A model generated the notes under the pieces. That model was not told the origin of the DNA, did not search any database, and saw nothing but the letters and a program-made list of their open reading frames with translations. The translations under genes and the position numbers were made by a program. Shown in pieces: positions 36,382-46,611 of a DNA stretch of 64,000 nucleotides; the first letter of the stretch is position 1, and every line of letters begins with the position of its first letter. The stretch is from Thraustochytrium sp. TN22. Taxonomy: Eukaryota; Sar; Bigyra; Thraustochytrida; Thraustochytriidae. The stretch is from assembly GCA_013306675.1 (NCBI GenBank), contig JABLUY010000174.1:1-64000 (forward strand). Reading direction: 5' to 3'.

Positions 36382-37878
36382 TTACAACGAACGCTGTTGG
36401 GATACAGGTGGCTTGGCCGCGAAGAAGAAGAGAAAGAGCAGCGCGACACCGAGGACTGCGGTAGCCGCAATGCGAAAGACCGCGACCTCGCCAAAGTCTT
36501 GCATGGCCTTGGCGCCGACGAGGAGACCCAGACTGATGCCAAGACTGCGAACGGCACCACGCGTGCCCTGCGCAAAGGTCTCAAGACCGCGTGGCGCAAT
36601 GTCGCTCATGATGAGCACGACCGAGAGTTGCCTGAGCGCGACGGTGACGCCGTGCAGGGGCTCGCAAAGCAGAATGAGCCAGCCTTGACCGGGCGGGATG
36701 AGCGTGTAGGCGAAGACGCGCACGGAGAAGGTGAGCAGAGCGATGACCAAAAGCATGGGCGCAGACACGAGGTTGAGCAGGCGACGCGAGAAGGAGAGAA
36801 TCGGAATCTCGAAGAGCACCGTGACGCCGATGGACGTGGCGAGCAGCATGTTGGACGAGCCGAGCTGGTCGCGAAAGTACAGAAACGATAGGCTCTGCAC
36901 GAGGCCGATGCCGGCCTGAGAGATACCAATGGTGGCAAAAAAGACCAGGTACGGGCCTGTGCAGCAGGCGATGGACAAAAACGCGGCCAGCTTGGACCAT
37001 GTGGACCGGACGAGGACCGGCTGCTCCGGATCAGCATCGGTCCTCACGTCCGCAGATTCGTTGCGAGCGACCCCTTGGTCGTCTAGAGGCCGCGACTGCG
37101 CGCGAGGCGCGTCGGAGCCGACCTCGGGGAGCTCAATGCCCTGCATGAGGCCATCCTCTTCGTCCACATCGCCCTCTTCGTCGGTGGGGACGCTCGCGTA
37201 GGGGGACGGCTGAGTGCCGGCCTGGCGCACGAGCGCGGCCAGGCCAAAGCCGCACACGAAAAGGGCGCTGACGCACACGTTGAAGGCCACCATGGACAGG
37301 TAGGTCCCTGTGCGGTCGAAGAGCCAGCCGAGGGTGAAGTTGCCGAGCGCCCTCGAGACGGCGCCGAAGGCGCGCTCGCGCCCGTAGAGCTTCTTGCGCT
37401 CGGCGCGGTCGTCCGCGTCCACGGCGGACGATGTCGACGCTGGCCGCGCAGGCAGCACGTGCTGCAGGCAGTAGCTGTCCATGTTGGCGCCGAGGCCGCC
37501 CAGGCAGATGACGTGCACGAGGCGGATGGCCAGCACGGCCCAGAGGCTGTGGAAGCGCGCAAAGGCAAGCAGCCCGAAGATCAGGCCGCCGGAGCCCACG
37601 CACATGCACATGGCGAGCGTGGTGCCCAGAACGCGGTCCGCGAGCAGGCCCCAGACCAGGGGCGCGAAGAAGTTGCCTGTGCGCGCCACGGCCATGACCA
37701 TGCCGATCTCGTCCTCAGCGAGCCCCAGGCTAGCCATGAGCAGCACTAGGAAGCGGCCCTGTGCGGCCATCACCAGATACCCGAGCATGAAGACCCAGCG
37801 CGGCCGCAGCGCGCCGTCCGCCGCCAGCAGCACGCCGTCGGCGACGGTCGTCGCGGGGCGCTTGCCCTCCTCCGCCAT
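36382..37878 (-). CDS. Major facilitator superfamily transporter (MFS_1_like/MFSD6 type), array member 1
   Basis: 498 residues from the ATG at 37878 (MAEEGKRPATTV). Twelve predicted membrane segments in two bundles around a cytosolic loop (residues about 240-330) rich in acidic residues. Landmarks shared with its two neighbours are LRPRWVFMLGYLVMAAQGRF in the first helix, LVWGLLADRVLG in the helix 2-3 loop, DSYCLQHVLP, YGRERAFGAVSRALGNFTLG and MSDIAPRGLETFAQGT. The YGR.R.WG..S pattern is typical of the MFS_1_like group related to bacterial nucleoside:proton symporters and MFSD6. It is the most diverged of the three. Substrate unknown. Confidence 0.88.
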   Translation of the reverse strand: MAEEGKRPATTVADGVLLAADGALRPRWVFMLGYLVMAAQGRFLVLLMASLGLAEDEIGMVMAVARTGNFFAPLVWGLLADRVLGTTLAMCMCVGSGGLIFGLLAFARFHSLWAVLAIRLVHVICLGGLGANMDSYCLQHVLPARPASTSSAVDADDRAERKKLYGRERAFGAVSRALGNFTLGWLFDRTGTYLSMVAFNVCVSALFVCGFGLAALVRQAGTQPSPYASVPTDEEGDVDEEDGLMQGIELPEVGSDAPRAQSRPLDDQGVARNESADVRTDADPEQPVLVRSTWSKLAAFLSIACCTGPYLVFFATIGISQAGIGLVQSLSFLYFRDQLGSSNMLLATSIGVTVLFEIPILSFSRRLLNLVSAPMLLVIALLTFSVRVFAYTLIPPGQGWLILLCEPLHGVTVALRQLSVVLIMSDIAPRGLETFAQGTRGAVRSLGISLGLLVGAKAMQDFGEVAVFRIAATAVLGVALLFLFFFAAKPPVSQQRSL

Positions 37879-38210
37879 GGCGCCTGACTTGCGGCGGCCG
37901 CCGTTGCTGCTCGCCGCTCGCCGCTCGCCGCTCGCCGCGGGTGGGCCGGCCGGCCGGCCGGCCGCGCGGGAGCGGGCCGACCGCGCCGCCGCGCGACGTG
38001 GCTGCAGTTGAACTCGAAGCCAAGGCCAGAAGGCGGCGAAGGCGAAGCGACTCGAGTCCGAGCAACCACGAGCGCCGTGCAACCCACACGTGGTCCATCA
38101 AGACCGCGCGGGCGGCGCTGCCGCGACGGCCGCGGGAGCGTCGCGAGCTTGAACTTGAAGAATAAATGCCCCGGCGCGTCGGCCCGGGGCGCTGACGCCA
38201 GGCCCAAACA
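37879..38210. other. Spacer between MFS genes 1 and 2
   Basis: Contains GCCGGCCGGCCGG palindromic sequence at about 37947-37963 next to the MFS 1 start. No gene and no ACTCGGAC. Confidence 0.6.
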
Positions 38211-39677
38211 TCAGGAGCGCGAGCAGCAGCGGATCGAGCCGAAGAAGACAAAGGCCATGACGAGGACGATGGCCGCGGCGCCGCGGTACATGACGGCGGC
38301 ACCGTGCGTCTCCATGACCGCGGAGCCAACGACGAGACCGAGGCTAGTGCCGAAGCTGCGAACGGCAGGGATGGTGCCCTGCGCGAAGCTCTCGAGCCCG
38401 CGCGGCGCCATGTCGCTCACGATGAGCACCGAGGAAAGCTGGATGAGCGCAAAGGTGACGCCGTGCAGAGGCTCGCAGAGCAGAATGAGCGCTCCGTGCT
38501 CGGGCGGGACGAAGGTGTAGGCCACGACGCGAACCGAGTAGGCGAGCAGGCCGAGAAACATGAGTGTGGGCGGCGACATGGCCGCGATGAGAGGACCGCT
38601 GAGCGCGAAGAGCGGGATCTCAAAGGACACCGTGACGCCCACGGAGATGCCCATGACGAGGTTGGAGGCGCCGATGTCGTCCTTAAAGAAGAGGAAGGAC
38701 AGATTCTCGACCAGGCTGACGCCTGCGCTCGCCACCGCGAGCGTGAAGAAGAAGATGATCGCGGGGAACCGGCAGCAGGCCAGAGCCACAAAGGCGGAAA
38801 TCTTGTCGGCCACGGACTCGGGCGGCGCGGCCAGCATAGCCTCGGGCACGAGCTCGGGCGGCGCCGGTGGACCCGGAGACGGCCTGATGGCGCCGACGGC
38901 GTCCTCCTCGGCAGCCTCGGAGCTGGCGGCCGCTCGGGATGCCATCTCGACCTCGGCGAGGACCGGCACGTAACCTGTTTGCGCGCGACCGTTGCGTGCC
39001 AGCGCCGCGTTGGCCGCCATGCAAAGAAGCAGCACGAGCGTGGCGATGATGTAAAAGGGCACCATAAGCAGGTAGGTGCCAAAGATGTCAAAGAGGATGC
39101 CAAGCACGAGGTTGCCCACCGCCCAGGAGACGGCGCCCCAGAGGCGCTCACGGCCGTAGAGGCGCTTGCGCTCGAGCGCCTCCTCCGCCTCGGCAGCCGC
39201 CGCGTCCTCCTCGGTCCATTTGGGCCCGTGCGGCGTGGCGCGCGAGCCAGAGGGCAGCACGTGCGCCAGGCAGTAGCTGTCCATGAGCGAGGCGAAGCCG
39301 GAGAGGAGAACGCCGTGCAAGGTCCGCAGGACGAGCACCGCTTGGAAGCTGTGGAAGCGCGAGAACCAGAGGAGTCCAAAGGCCAGGGCTGAGCTGCCCA
39401 CCGAGATCGCCATGGCGGCCTCGCGGCCAAGCACGCGGTCTGCCAGCAGGCCCCAGAGCAGCGGCGACACGGTGTTGACCAGGCGCGGCAACGACGAGAC
39501 GACGCCGATCTGCGCGTCGCTGAGCCCGAGCTCCTCGAGCATCAGGCTGATGAACCTGCCCTGGCCCACCAGCACCATGAACCCAAGAAAGTACACCACA
39601 CGCGGTCGCAGCGCGCCGTCGCTGCCTGTGACGCGCGCATGCAGCGCCGCCGCCAAGGTGATGCCGGGCGCCTCCAT
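38211..39677 (-). CDS. MFS transporter (MFS_1_like type), array member 2
   Basis: 488 residues from the ATG at 39677 (MEAPGITLAAALHARV); the frame opens at a GTG at 39689. Twelve membrane segments: RPRVVYFLGFMVLVGQGRFI, SPLLWGLLADRVLGREAAMA, DSYCLAHVLPSGS, YGRERLWGAVSWAVGNLVLG, central loop with alanine/proline/glutamate (residues about 225-285), and SSVLIVSDMAPRGLESFAQG near the end. Its 3' half is almost base-identical to member 3. Same direction and spacing as its neighbours, so a head-to-tail tandem array. Substrate unknown. Confidence 0.88.
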   Translation of the reverse strand: MEAPGITLAAALHARVTGSDGALRPRVVYFLGFMVLVGQGRFISLMLEELGLSDAQIGVVSSLPRLVNTVSPLLWGLLADRVLGREAAMAISVGSSALAFGLLWFSRFHSFQAVLVLRTLHGVLLSGFASLMDSYCLAHVLPSGSRATPHGPKWTEEDAAAAEAEEALERKRLYGRERLWGAVSWAVGNLVLGILFDIFGTYLLMVPFYIIATLVLLLCMAANAALARNGRAQTGYVPVLAEVEMASRAAASSEAAEEDAVGAIRPSPGPPAPPELVPEAMLAAPPESVADKISAFVALACCRFPAIIFFFTLAVASAGVSLVENLSFLFFKDDIGASNLVMGISVGVTVSFEIPLFALSGPLIAAMSPPTLMFLGLLAYSVRVVAYTFVPPEHGALILLCEPLHGVTFALIQLSSVLIVSDMAPRGLESFAQGTIPAVRSFGTSLGLVVGSAVMETHGAAVMYRGAAAIVLVMAFVFFGSIRCCSRS

Positions 39678-40065
39678 GGTGCCCGTCACGCTCGTGAGCT
39701 GCCTGGCGCTCGGCGGTCACGGTGCGGGCTCCGAGCCGCGTCGGGTGCCCGGGCTGCAGCGCGCTGCAGCTTTGGCGGCGCCGTGCCGGGCCGGCGGCGC
39801 TCTGCGCTCTCGTTCTCTGGCGAGTTGTGTCGCGTTGCGGTTGTGGTGTGTGGTGCATGCCAGTGGGTCGTCGACTGCGCTGCAGAACCCGAAAGAACAG
39901 TCGAGGCGCGTTCGCTGCTTCGGTTCGCTTGCATTCAACACATCGCAGCATCCGGGGTCGGGTCTTGGCGGCGGCCTCGACAGCGAAGGAGTGGCAAGGT
40001 CGCGGCAAAGGCAAAGGTTGGTTTCCATTAGCAAGTGGGCGCCGCCCCGTCCTGCTTGTTCTGGC
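39678..40065. other. Spacer between MFS genes 2 and 3
   Basis: No gene seen. It is slightly less GC-rich than the flanking genes and should contain the MFS 2 promoter and MFS 3 3' end. Confidence 0.6.
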
Positions 40066-41574
40066 TCAGAGGCGCGAGCAGCGCAGCGACCCGTAAAAAA
40101 TCAGAGACATGACAAAGACGATGGCGGCCGCGCCGCGGTACATGACGGCGGCGCCGTAATGCTCCATGACAGCGGAACCCACGACGAGGCCAACGCTCGT
40201 GCCGAAGCTGCGAACAGCAGGGATGGTGCCCTGCGCGAAACTCTCGAGCCCGCGCGGCGCCATGTCGCTCACGATGAGCACCGAGGAGAGCTGGATGAGC
40301 GCGAAGGTGACGCCGTGCAAAGGCTCGCAGAGCAGAATGAGCACGCCGTGCTCGGGCGGGACGAAGGTGTAGGCCACGACGCGAACCGAGTAGGCGAGCA
40401 GGCCAAGAAACATGAGTGTGGGCGGCGACATGGCCGCGATGAGAGGACCGCTGAGCGCGAAGAGCGGGATCTCAAAGGACACCGTGACGCCCACGGAGAT
40501 GCCCATGACGAGGTTGGAAGCGCCGATGTCATCCTTGAAAAAGAGAAAGGAGAGGTCCTCCACCAAGCTCACGCCCGCGCTTGAGACCCAAAGCGTGACA
40601 AAAAAGATAAAAGCCGGGAACCGGCAGCAGGCGAGGTCCACGAAAGCGCGGATCTTGTCCAGGACAGCCTCGGGCGGCGCCTCCTGCTCGGCCTCGGCTG
40701 CCTCGGGCAGGAGTTCGGACGGCGCCGGCGGCGCGGGAGGCGGCGCGATCTCAAGCTCCGTGACGGGCGCCGTGAAGTCCGGATCGCTGGCCGGAGGTAC
40801 CGGCGCGACCGCTGCGCCGCCGCTGCTACCGCCAGGGGTCATCTCGACCTCCACAACGGGCGCGTAGCCGGCCTGGACGCTGTCGCCCCGGGCCAGCGCC
40901 GCGTTGACCGCCATGCAGACGAGCAGCGCAAGGGTGGCGATGACGTAAAAGGGCACCATGAGCAGGTAGGTGTCAAAGATGTCAAAGAGAATGCCGAGCA
41001 CAAGGTTGCCGATGGCCCACGAAATGGCGCCCCACAGGCGCTCGCGGCCGTACAAGCGCTTGCGCTCGTTCGCGTCCTCGCGCTCGAGGCGCTCGTAAAC
41101 CGCCGTCTCCTCCTCGCCCCACTTGCTCCTGGCCGCTGCGCTCACGCTGCGTGAGGGCAGCACGTGCGCCAGGCAGTAGCTGTCCATGAGCGAGATGAAG
41201 CCGGACATGAGCACGCCGTGCGTGGCACGCACGATGAGCGCCGCCTGGAACCCGTGGAAGCGCGGAAACCACAGCAGCGCAAAGACCACGGCCGAGCTCC
41301 CCGCCGACAGCGCGATCGCCGCCTCCACGCCCACCACGCGGTCTGCCAGCAGGCCCCAGAGCAGCGGCGACACGCTCATGAGCAGCCGCGGCAGCGACGC
41401 GATCACGCCGATCTCCTCGTCGCTCAGGCCCATGTCCTCCATCATCAAGCTGATGAACCTGCCCTGCCCCACCAGCACCATGAAGCCCAAAAAGTACATC
41501 ACGCGCGGCCGCAGCACGCCGTCCTCGCCCACGAGCCGCGCGCGCAGAGCCGTCAGCACGCCCATGGCGCCCAT
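40066..41574 (-). CDS. MFS transporter (MFS_1_like type), array member 3
   Basis: 502 residues from the ATG at 41574 (MGAMGVLTALRAR; a second ATG three codons on is equally possible). Same landmarks as member 2: RPRVMYFLGFMVLVGQGRFI, SPLLWGLLADRVVG, DSYCLAHVLPS, YGRERLWGAISWAIGNLVLG, SSVLIVSDMAPRGLESFAQG. The central loop is longer than in member 2 and has a different sequence, rich in proline and glutamate. Two ACTCGGAC motifs lie 26 and 192 bp upstream. Likely the same substrate class as member 2. Confidence 0.88.
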   Translation of the reverse strand: MGAMGVLTALRARLVGEDGVLRPRVMYFLGFMVLVGQGRFISLMMEDMGLSDEEIGVIASLPRLLMSVSPLLWGLLADRVVGVEAAIALSAGSSAVVFALLWFPRFHGFQAALIVRATHGVLMSGFISLMDSYCLAHVLPSRSVSAAARSKWGEEETAVYERLEREDANERKRLYGRERLWGAISWAIGNLVLGILFDIFDTYLLMVPFYVIATLALLVCMAVNAALARGDSVQAGYAPVVEVEMTPGGSSGGAAVAPVPPASDPDFTAPVTELEIAPPPAPPAPSELLPEAAEAEQEAPPEAVLDKIRAFVDLACCRFPAFIFFVTLWVSSAGVSLVEDLSFLFFKDDIGASNLVMGISVGVTVSFEIPLFALSGPLIAAMSPPTLMFLGLLAYSVRVVAYTFVPPEHGVLILLCEPLHGVTFALIQLSSVLIVSDMAPRGLESFAQGTIPAVRSFGTSVGLVVGSAVMEHYGAAVMYRGAAAIVFVMSLIFYGSLRCSRL

Positions 41575-41599
41575 GGCGCCCTTCGGGCCCGCGACACGG

Positions 41600-41773
41600 A
41601 CTCGGACGCGGACTCAGACTCGGTCTCGCTTCGACTGCGGCTCGCGGTCAGGTCGAGGCGGCCGCCCACCCGCCCGAGCCGCCGCGCGCGCGACCGCGAC
41701 GCGCGGGCGGCCCTCCGCCGCGAGCCGCCACGAACGACCTCGTGCCGTTCTGCATCCCATCCAGGGTCCGAGT
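41600..41773. promoter_or_regulatory. Two ACTCGGAC motifs upstream of MFS gene 3
   Basis: ACTCGGAC at 41600-41607 and its complement GTCCGAGT at 41766-41773, 26 and 192 bases before the minus-strand ATG at 41574. Confidence 0.4.
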
Positions 41774-42326
41774 CGCGCAGGCCGCCTGCCACCACGGGGG
41801 CTCCAAGGCGAGCAAGCCAGCCAATCGACCTCGAGAAGTCTGGAGAACGACTTGGGCGCCCGCGGGGGCGGCAACTTGAAGGGAGCTTACTGCTGAAAAC
41901 GTTTGGGCCAGGCGACGGGAATAGACCCAGACGCGAGTTCGATGAGTTGCGCGCGCTGCGCCGTGGTGCCGTGGTGCCGCAGGCTGTAGAGCTTGCCGAG
42001 AGCTACTACAAGTCTCTCAGTATTCACCGGTCAAGTTGGGTAATGCCAAGGTGCTCATGTTTGTATACGTGCGAAACGTACACTTCTGGCAGACGGCGAG
42101 CGCACCTCCTGAGGCTCCTGCTCAGTATGTCCATGCCGCTTTCGTCCTTTCACTGTCGAGGTGGCACGCGCTTTTGGCGCGCGTCCGCGCCTCTCAATGC
42201 CCTTCAAGTTCGCCGCGACGCGAGGCCACGCGACACGCGCGCGCGTGCAGACTGGGCACGTGGTCACAATGAGCCCCGGGCCGGTGGCCACTGCATAGTT
42301 GCGGCGCGGCCGCTGCAGCGACTCGA

Positions 42327-42363
42327 ACTCGGACTCGTACTCGACTCGGACTCGGACTCGGAC
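42327..42363 (+). promoter_or_regulatory. Four ACTCGGAC motifs, three overlapping
   Basis: Octamers start at 42327, 42344, 42350 and 42356; the last three form a 6-bp-period run. They lie about 325-360 bases before the lipase ATG at 42685. Confidence 0.4.
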
Positions 42364-42684
42364 GCAGCATTCCCACAGTAGCAGCGCGTGCCTGACGCGA
42401 GGACCCACGTGGCACGAGCAACAGGCGGGCTGAGGCGGCGCCTCGGTCAGGCGTGATCGAGGCGACGGCGCGAGTGGAGCCTGTCATCAGCCTGCCACTG
42501 CAGCCTCAGTGAGAGCCTTGAAGGCTTGACAGTCACGGTGAGAGCCACGTAAACTTTGGGAGGAGGCTGCGCAGCCTGACGAGCTGGCTGCTGCCACGGC
42601 ACGCGCTCGAGTCGCCCGCGGCAGCGGCGGCCGTGGCAGCAGACCGACGTGGCGAGCGCCGTGGGCGTCGTGGCGGCCGCCTTC

Positions 42685-42882
42685 ATGGCAGGGTACGAGC
42701 TGAGCGCGCACGTGTCGGAGGAGGGGGGCGGGCCGCCAGTGCTGCCGGTGCAGGACACGCAGCAGGACCAGCGGTCGGGTCCGAGCGGGCGGCCGACGCC
42801 GGCTACGACAGGCGTGGAGCCCGCCTTGGCGGCAAACGAGGGGGAAAGCGCGACGGCGGTCGGGAGAGATGATGATGATGAT

Positions 42883-42915
<33 letters not shown>

Positions 42916-45900
42916 GAGCAGCAGCAAGAGCAACAGCAGCGAGAGCAACAGCAGCAGAAGCAAGATCAGGAGCAAGAGCAACAACAAGAGCAGAATCGGC
43001 AGGAGTCTTTGGAGGCTGTGCCTGTGGCTTCTCTGGTTGAGACGGGGCCATGGCGCGGTCATGGAGGAGGCGCGGCCTCCTCCAACGATGGGACAAGGCC
43101 CGTCAGGGGCGATGAGGGCGGCGCGGTAGCCGCGATGAAAGGGCCTGCCTCCGCGAGTGGGAGTGGCCCTTCTCCACGCATGCCTTCTTTTCCACCTCCG
43201 GACACTGCTCAGGCCGGTGACCGAGTCGGCAGCACGACGGCGCCGCGACCTGGATGGTTCAGGTCCGGGGCTGTCACTGTGCCGGTCGTTGACGTCGAGT
43301 GGGCCGAGCAGCAGGACAGATCAGCCAGCGACCTGTTTGACGAGGACGAGGAGGCCGTCCGGCAATGGCAAGGGGACTCCGCAAGGCGCGCACCAACGAC
43401 GGCCCATAAGCCGTCCGCGCCAGGCCAAGCGTCCTCGGCCGACTCTTCGTCCAAGGTAAGGCCACAGACCTTGCGCAAAAGCACATCCATGGCCAGTGGC
43501 CCGACGGTGGCAAGTTTTGTGTGGACAGCAGGCGCTGCTTCGCACGGAGAGGAGCACGAGGAAGAGGATGAAGAGGACGATCAGGAAGAGGAGGAAGAGG
43601 AGGACCAGGAGGCGGAATTCCAGCGCCGCATGAACCTTATAGAGGTGCAAGACGGCGCGTGCGCTCCTGTGTCGGTCGACTCGAGAGACGCAAAGGCGGC
43701 GCACTTTGTTTATGTCGGCAATCAAGGCGAGGTGCAGGTGCGCATCCGGCTCATCGGGAGGAAGGAGGCGGGCGTGCGCACTTTGTTTGCAGACGACGAA
43801 GAGCGGATTGTGCTTCGCGTCCAGGCAGTCTCACTGCTAAAACCCATGCACTTTCTCCGTCGCGCCGTCTACCTGTACTCCATCTTCCAGCTCGCAGTGT
43901 TTTTGGCCGTCGTGACGCTCGCCTTCATTCAACAGGTGCTCATGGGCGCCGCGCAGCTTGACTCGCGGGAGCTGTGCCTGCTGCCGCTGCTCCTGAGCTG
44001 GATCCACCTTGTCTCGCACATTCTCTGCGTGGCGACGCGTGTCATGAGTGACGTGCTCATGAACTTTGAGTACATGCAATACCTCCGCGAGGTGCCGACG
44101 ACGAGGTGGATTCTTCCAAGGAAGGACGATCACGGCATGCGGCAGTTTTTGGACAACTTCTTCTTCGGCCTTCTCGTCATCATGCCCTTGTGGGTCTTCG
44201 CCTACTTCGTCATCAAGACGAACTACCTCACAGCAATTACAAAGACACAGTTGGCCAGTATTGCCGGCGCGGGCATCATCGTGGCGCTGTACTGGATCGA
44301 ACATGTTGCGGCAGCGGCGCACATCATCCGATTCGTTCGGGTCGCGGAGCGCAATCACCGACCTGGCCTCATTCGACGCGTGACACGCGCGATCGGCGTG
44401 CTACTGGCACGCAGGATGATCTTCTCGCTCTCGAGCATCAGGACCTATCAGAAACCGCGGGAAAAGGACATGGACACTTCGCAAGGCAGCTCGAACGCCG
44501 ACCCCGAGCGCGCGTACCTCGGACCGGATGACACGCAAAACCCAAAGAACTGGGCCAAACTGCCGCCCTACATCAGAAGGTGTTACCACCCGCCACGGCA
44601 CGGCACGAGCCCCATCATGCATAGCCTTCCCACGCGGACTGCTACGTCGCCATACGCGGCCGATCCCAGGGAAGGATCGGCGTGCTGGACCTGTTTCTTC
44701 TCACAACGCGTGTTCCACCTCGTCCTTTTGGGCATGGGCTGCGCAGCCGTGTTTGTCGTCGCCTGGGCCGTCGCGGGGAAATGGAGCCTCCTGGTCCCCA
44801 CCGTCATTGCAGTGTACAAGGTCTTGAGCTCTGTGGCCAGCACTTGCACAAACTTCACGTCCATCAGCAACTGGTTGGCTCACCTGGTCTGGATTTTCCT
44901 CCCGCTGGACCACGGCAGCCTCGTGTCCGGAGACGTCGATAAGATCATTCTCGCAGAACCGTCCACCTTCGTTTGGATGGGCTCCACGATAGCTTTGGGC
45001 CTGGTGATGGTGGTGCCCACGACGGTCTTCTTGGCCACGTATGCATACGAGAGCCGCGTTTTCTGGCTCCCGTTCGTGTCCTTTGTGATGGTCTTCTCGA
45101 CCGCACACTTCATCCTGGACCCTGTTCCGTGGATCCGCGAGGTCAAGGAGGCCGAGCGCGTGGGCGTCTCGGATGGAACACTCAATCCACGTCAGCGCCA
45201 CCGTCTCGCCTACCTGTCTTGGGTCGGGCGGCAGCGCCGCATCTACTTTTTTTTCGTCCTGACGACCGTGCTCTACGGTTTTGCGCTTTATAATTTGTAC
45301 TACACCATCCGCGAGGACCCGGAGACTCGGCGGGACGTCAAGGTACTCCACGATGTTGATGGAACGTTGCCCCGAGTGGTGGCTGGCGGCTACTGCAACG
45401 TCCACGCCGTGTGGAACGCCAGCGACCGCTTTGGGATGCAGCTGCCTGACTACGGCTTCCTCTCGGAGCTCTCTTACGAGATGGACGACGACGACGTGGA
45501 CGTTGCCTTGAAGGATTGGTTTGGCGCTGGCGATCTCCAAGTGCGTCGCTTCTCGAGCGCCACGGGGGCGCTGCCCTCAGCCTGCAAGGATGATGAAGTG
45601 ACCCTGAGGATCTTCAACGCGACCGAGGCCAGCGACTCGCGCTTGATCGTCGCGGTGCGCGGAACGAGCGACCTCGTCGATTGGCTCGAGGACGTGGCGC
45701 TCTGGGGGCCAGTCGTTCTCATGGAGCTCGCGGCCCAGGTCCTCCCGTTTGGCACCTCATGGGACTCCACCATTCCCGGGCTGCTCGCAGCGACCAAGTT
45801 TTTTCACTCCACCCGCTACGCGGACAGCCTGGTGACGTGCCTAGCCGGCCTTGATCTCCTCGATGACGACCGGCTCATCCTCACTGGTCACTCCCTCGGA

Positions 45901-46209
45901 GGCGGCCTCGCCGCCATTGTTGGCGCGCGCCTGGACTTGCCCAACGCGGTCTTCTCCGCCCCGGGTGCCGAGCTGAGCATCAAACTACTCGCAGAGGACC
46001 GTCTGGACCAGTTGCGTCGCAACACGATCAACGTTGTGCCGGAGGGCGACCTCGTTCCGCAGGCCGACCGTCCTGCCTTTTTCACGCAGAACATCCTCTG
46101 CGACGACTACTCCCTCTTCCGGCTCATGGAATGCCACAGCATCATGCGCACAGTCAACGAGCTAGCGAGCATGTGCGGCATCCCCAAGCGTCTGGAGCGT
46201 GATACGTAA
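42685..46209 (+). CDS. Large polytopic class-3 lipase
   Basis: 1,174 residues from the first in-frame ATG at 42685 (MAGYELSAHVSEEGG); the frame opens at a GTG 12 codons earlier. Residues 1-370 are disordered, with a Q/E-rich block (about 70-110) and an acidic block (about 290-315). From about residue 390 come some ten membrane segments in groups (FQLAVFLAVVTLAFIQQVL, LLVIMPLWVFAYFVIK, LASIAGAGIIVALYWIEH, VFHLVLLGMGCAAVFVVAW, IALGLVMVVPTTVFLATYA, IYFFFVLTTVLYGFALY). The C-terminal domain is Lipase_3: LIVAVRGTSD (oxyanion side), GHSLGGG with Ser1070 as nucleophile, NVVPEGDLVPQ with the acid, and ECHSIMRTV with the His. Diacylglycerol lipases share this multi-pass plus Lipase_3 plan, but with fewer membrane segments. 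Probably an intramembrane acylglycerol or phospholipid lipase. Confidence 0.85.
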
Positions 46210-46611
46210 GATTTCACATTTGCAACAGCATCACATTCCAAGAAGCGTGACCCGATTGAGCCTCCTTGGAAGAAGCGTAATACATCATTCAAGAAGCGAA
46301 AAATGATCAAGGCCTACAACATTTGCAACATCATCATCCACATGGGTGCTTCATTCTCGACGCGTTGTCTACTGACTGACTGTGTGCTTGTGTGTGTCTC
46401 TCTCTGTATCTCTCTGTATCTCTCTCCCTTGCTTGCATAGCAAGCGCCCGGCACGCGCGCGTTGGCGCTGCGGTCGCAGGGCTCTAACTAGAGTAAAAAA
46501 AGTTGGTGGGTACCAGTACCACCACAGGTAGGTAGGATGGTTAGGTAGGGTAGCTTGTGATGTGGTGAAAGAACGAACGACACGTGTCTGTGAGGACACG
46601 ACGCGCAGTGC
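46210..46611. other. Convergent spacer between lipase and DDX21
   Basis: Holds AAGAAGCG repeated four times at 46235-46300 and a TCTCTGTATC tract at 46397-46425. No gene. Confidence 0.6.

Larger units (their letters stand above)
41575..42684. other. Divergent spacer between MFS gene 3 and the lipase gene
   Basis: 1.1-kb bidirectional spacer with the densest set of ACTCGGAC sites: 41600, GTCCGAGT at 41766, 42327, and three overlapping copies at 42344, 42350 and 42356. No gene seen. Confidence 0.55.
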
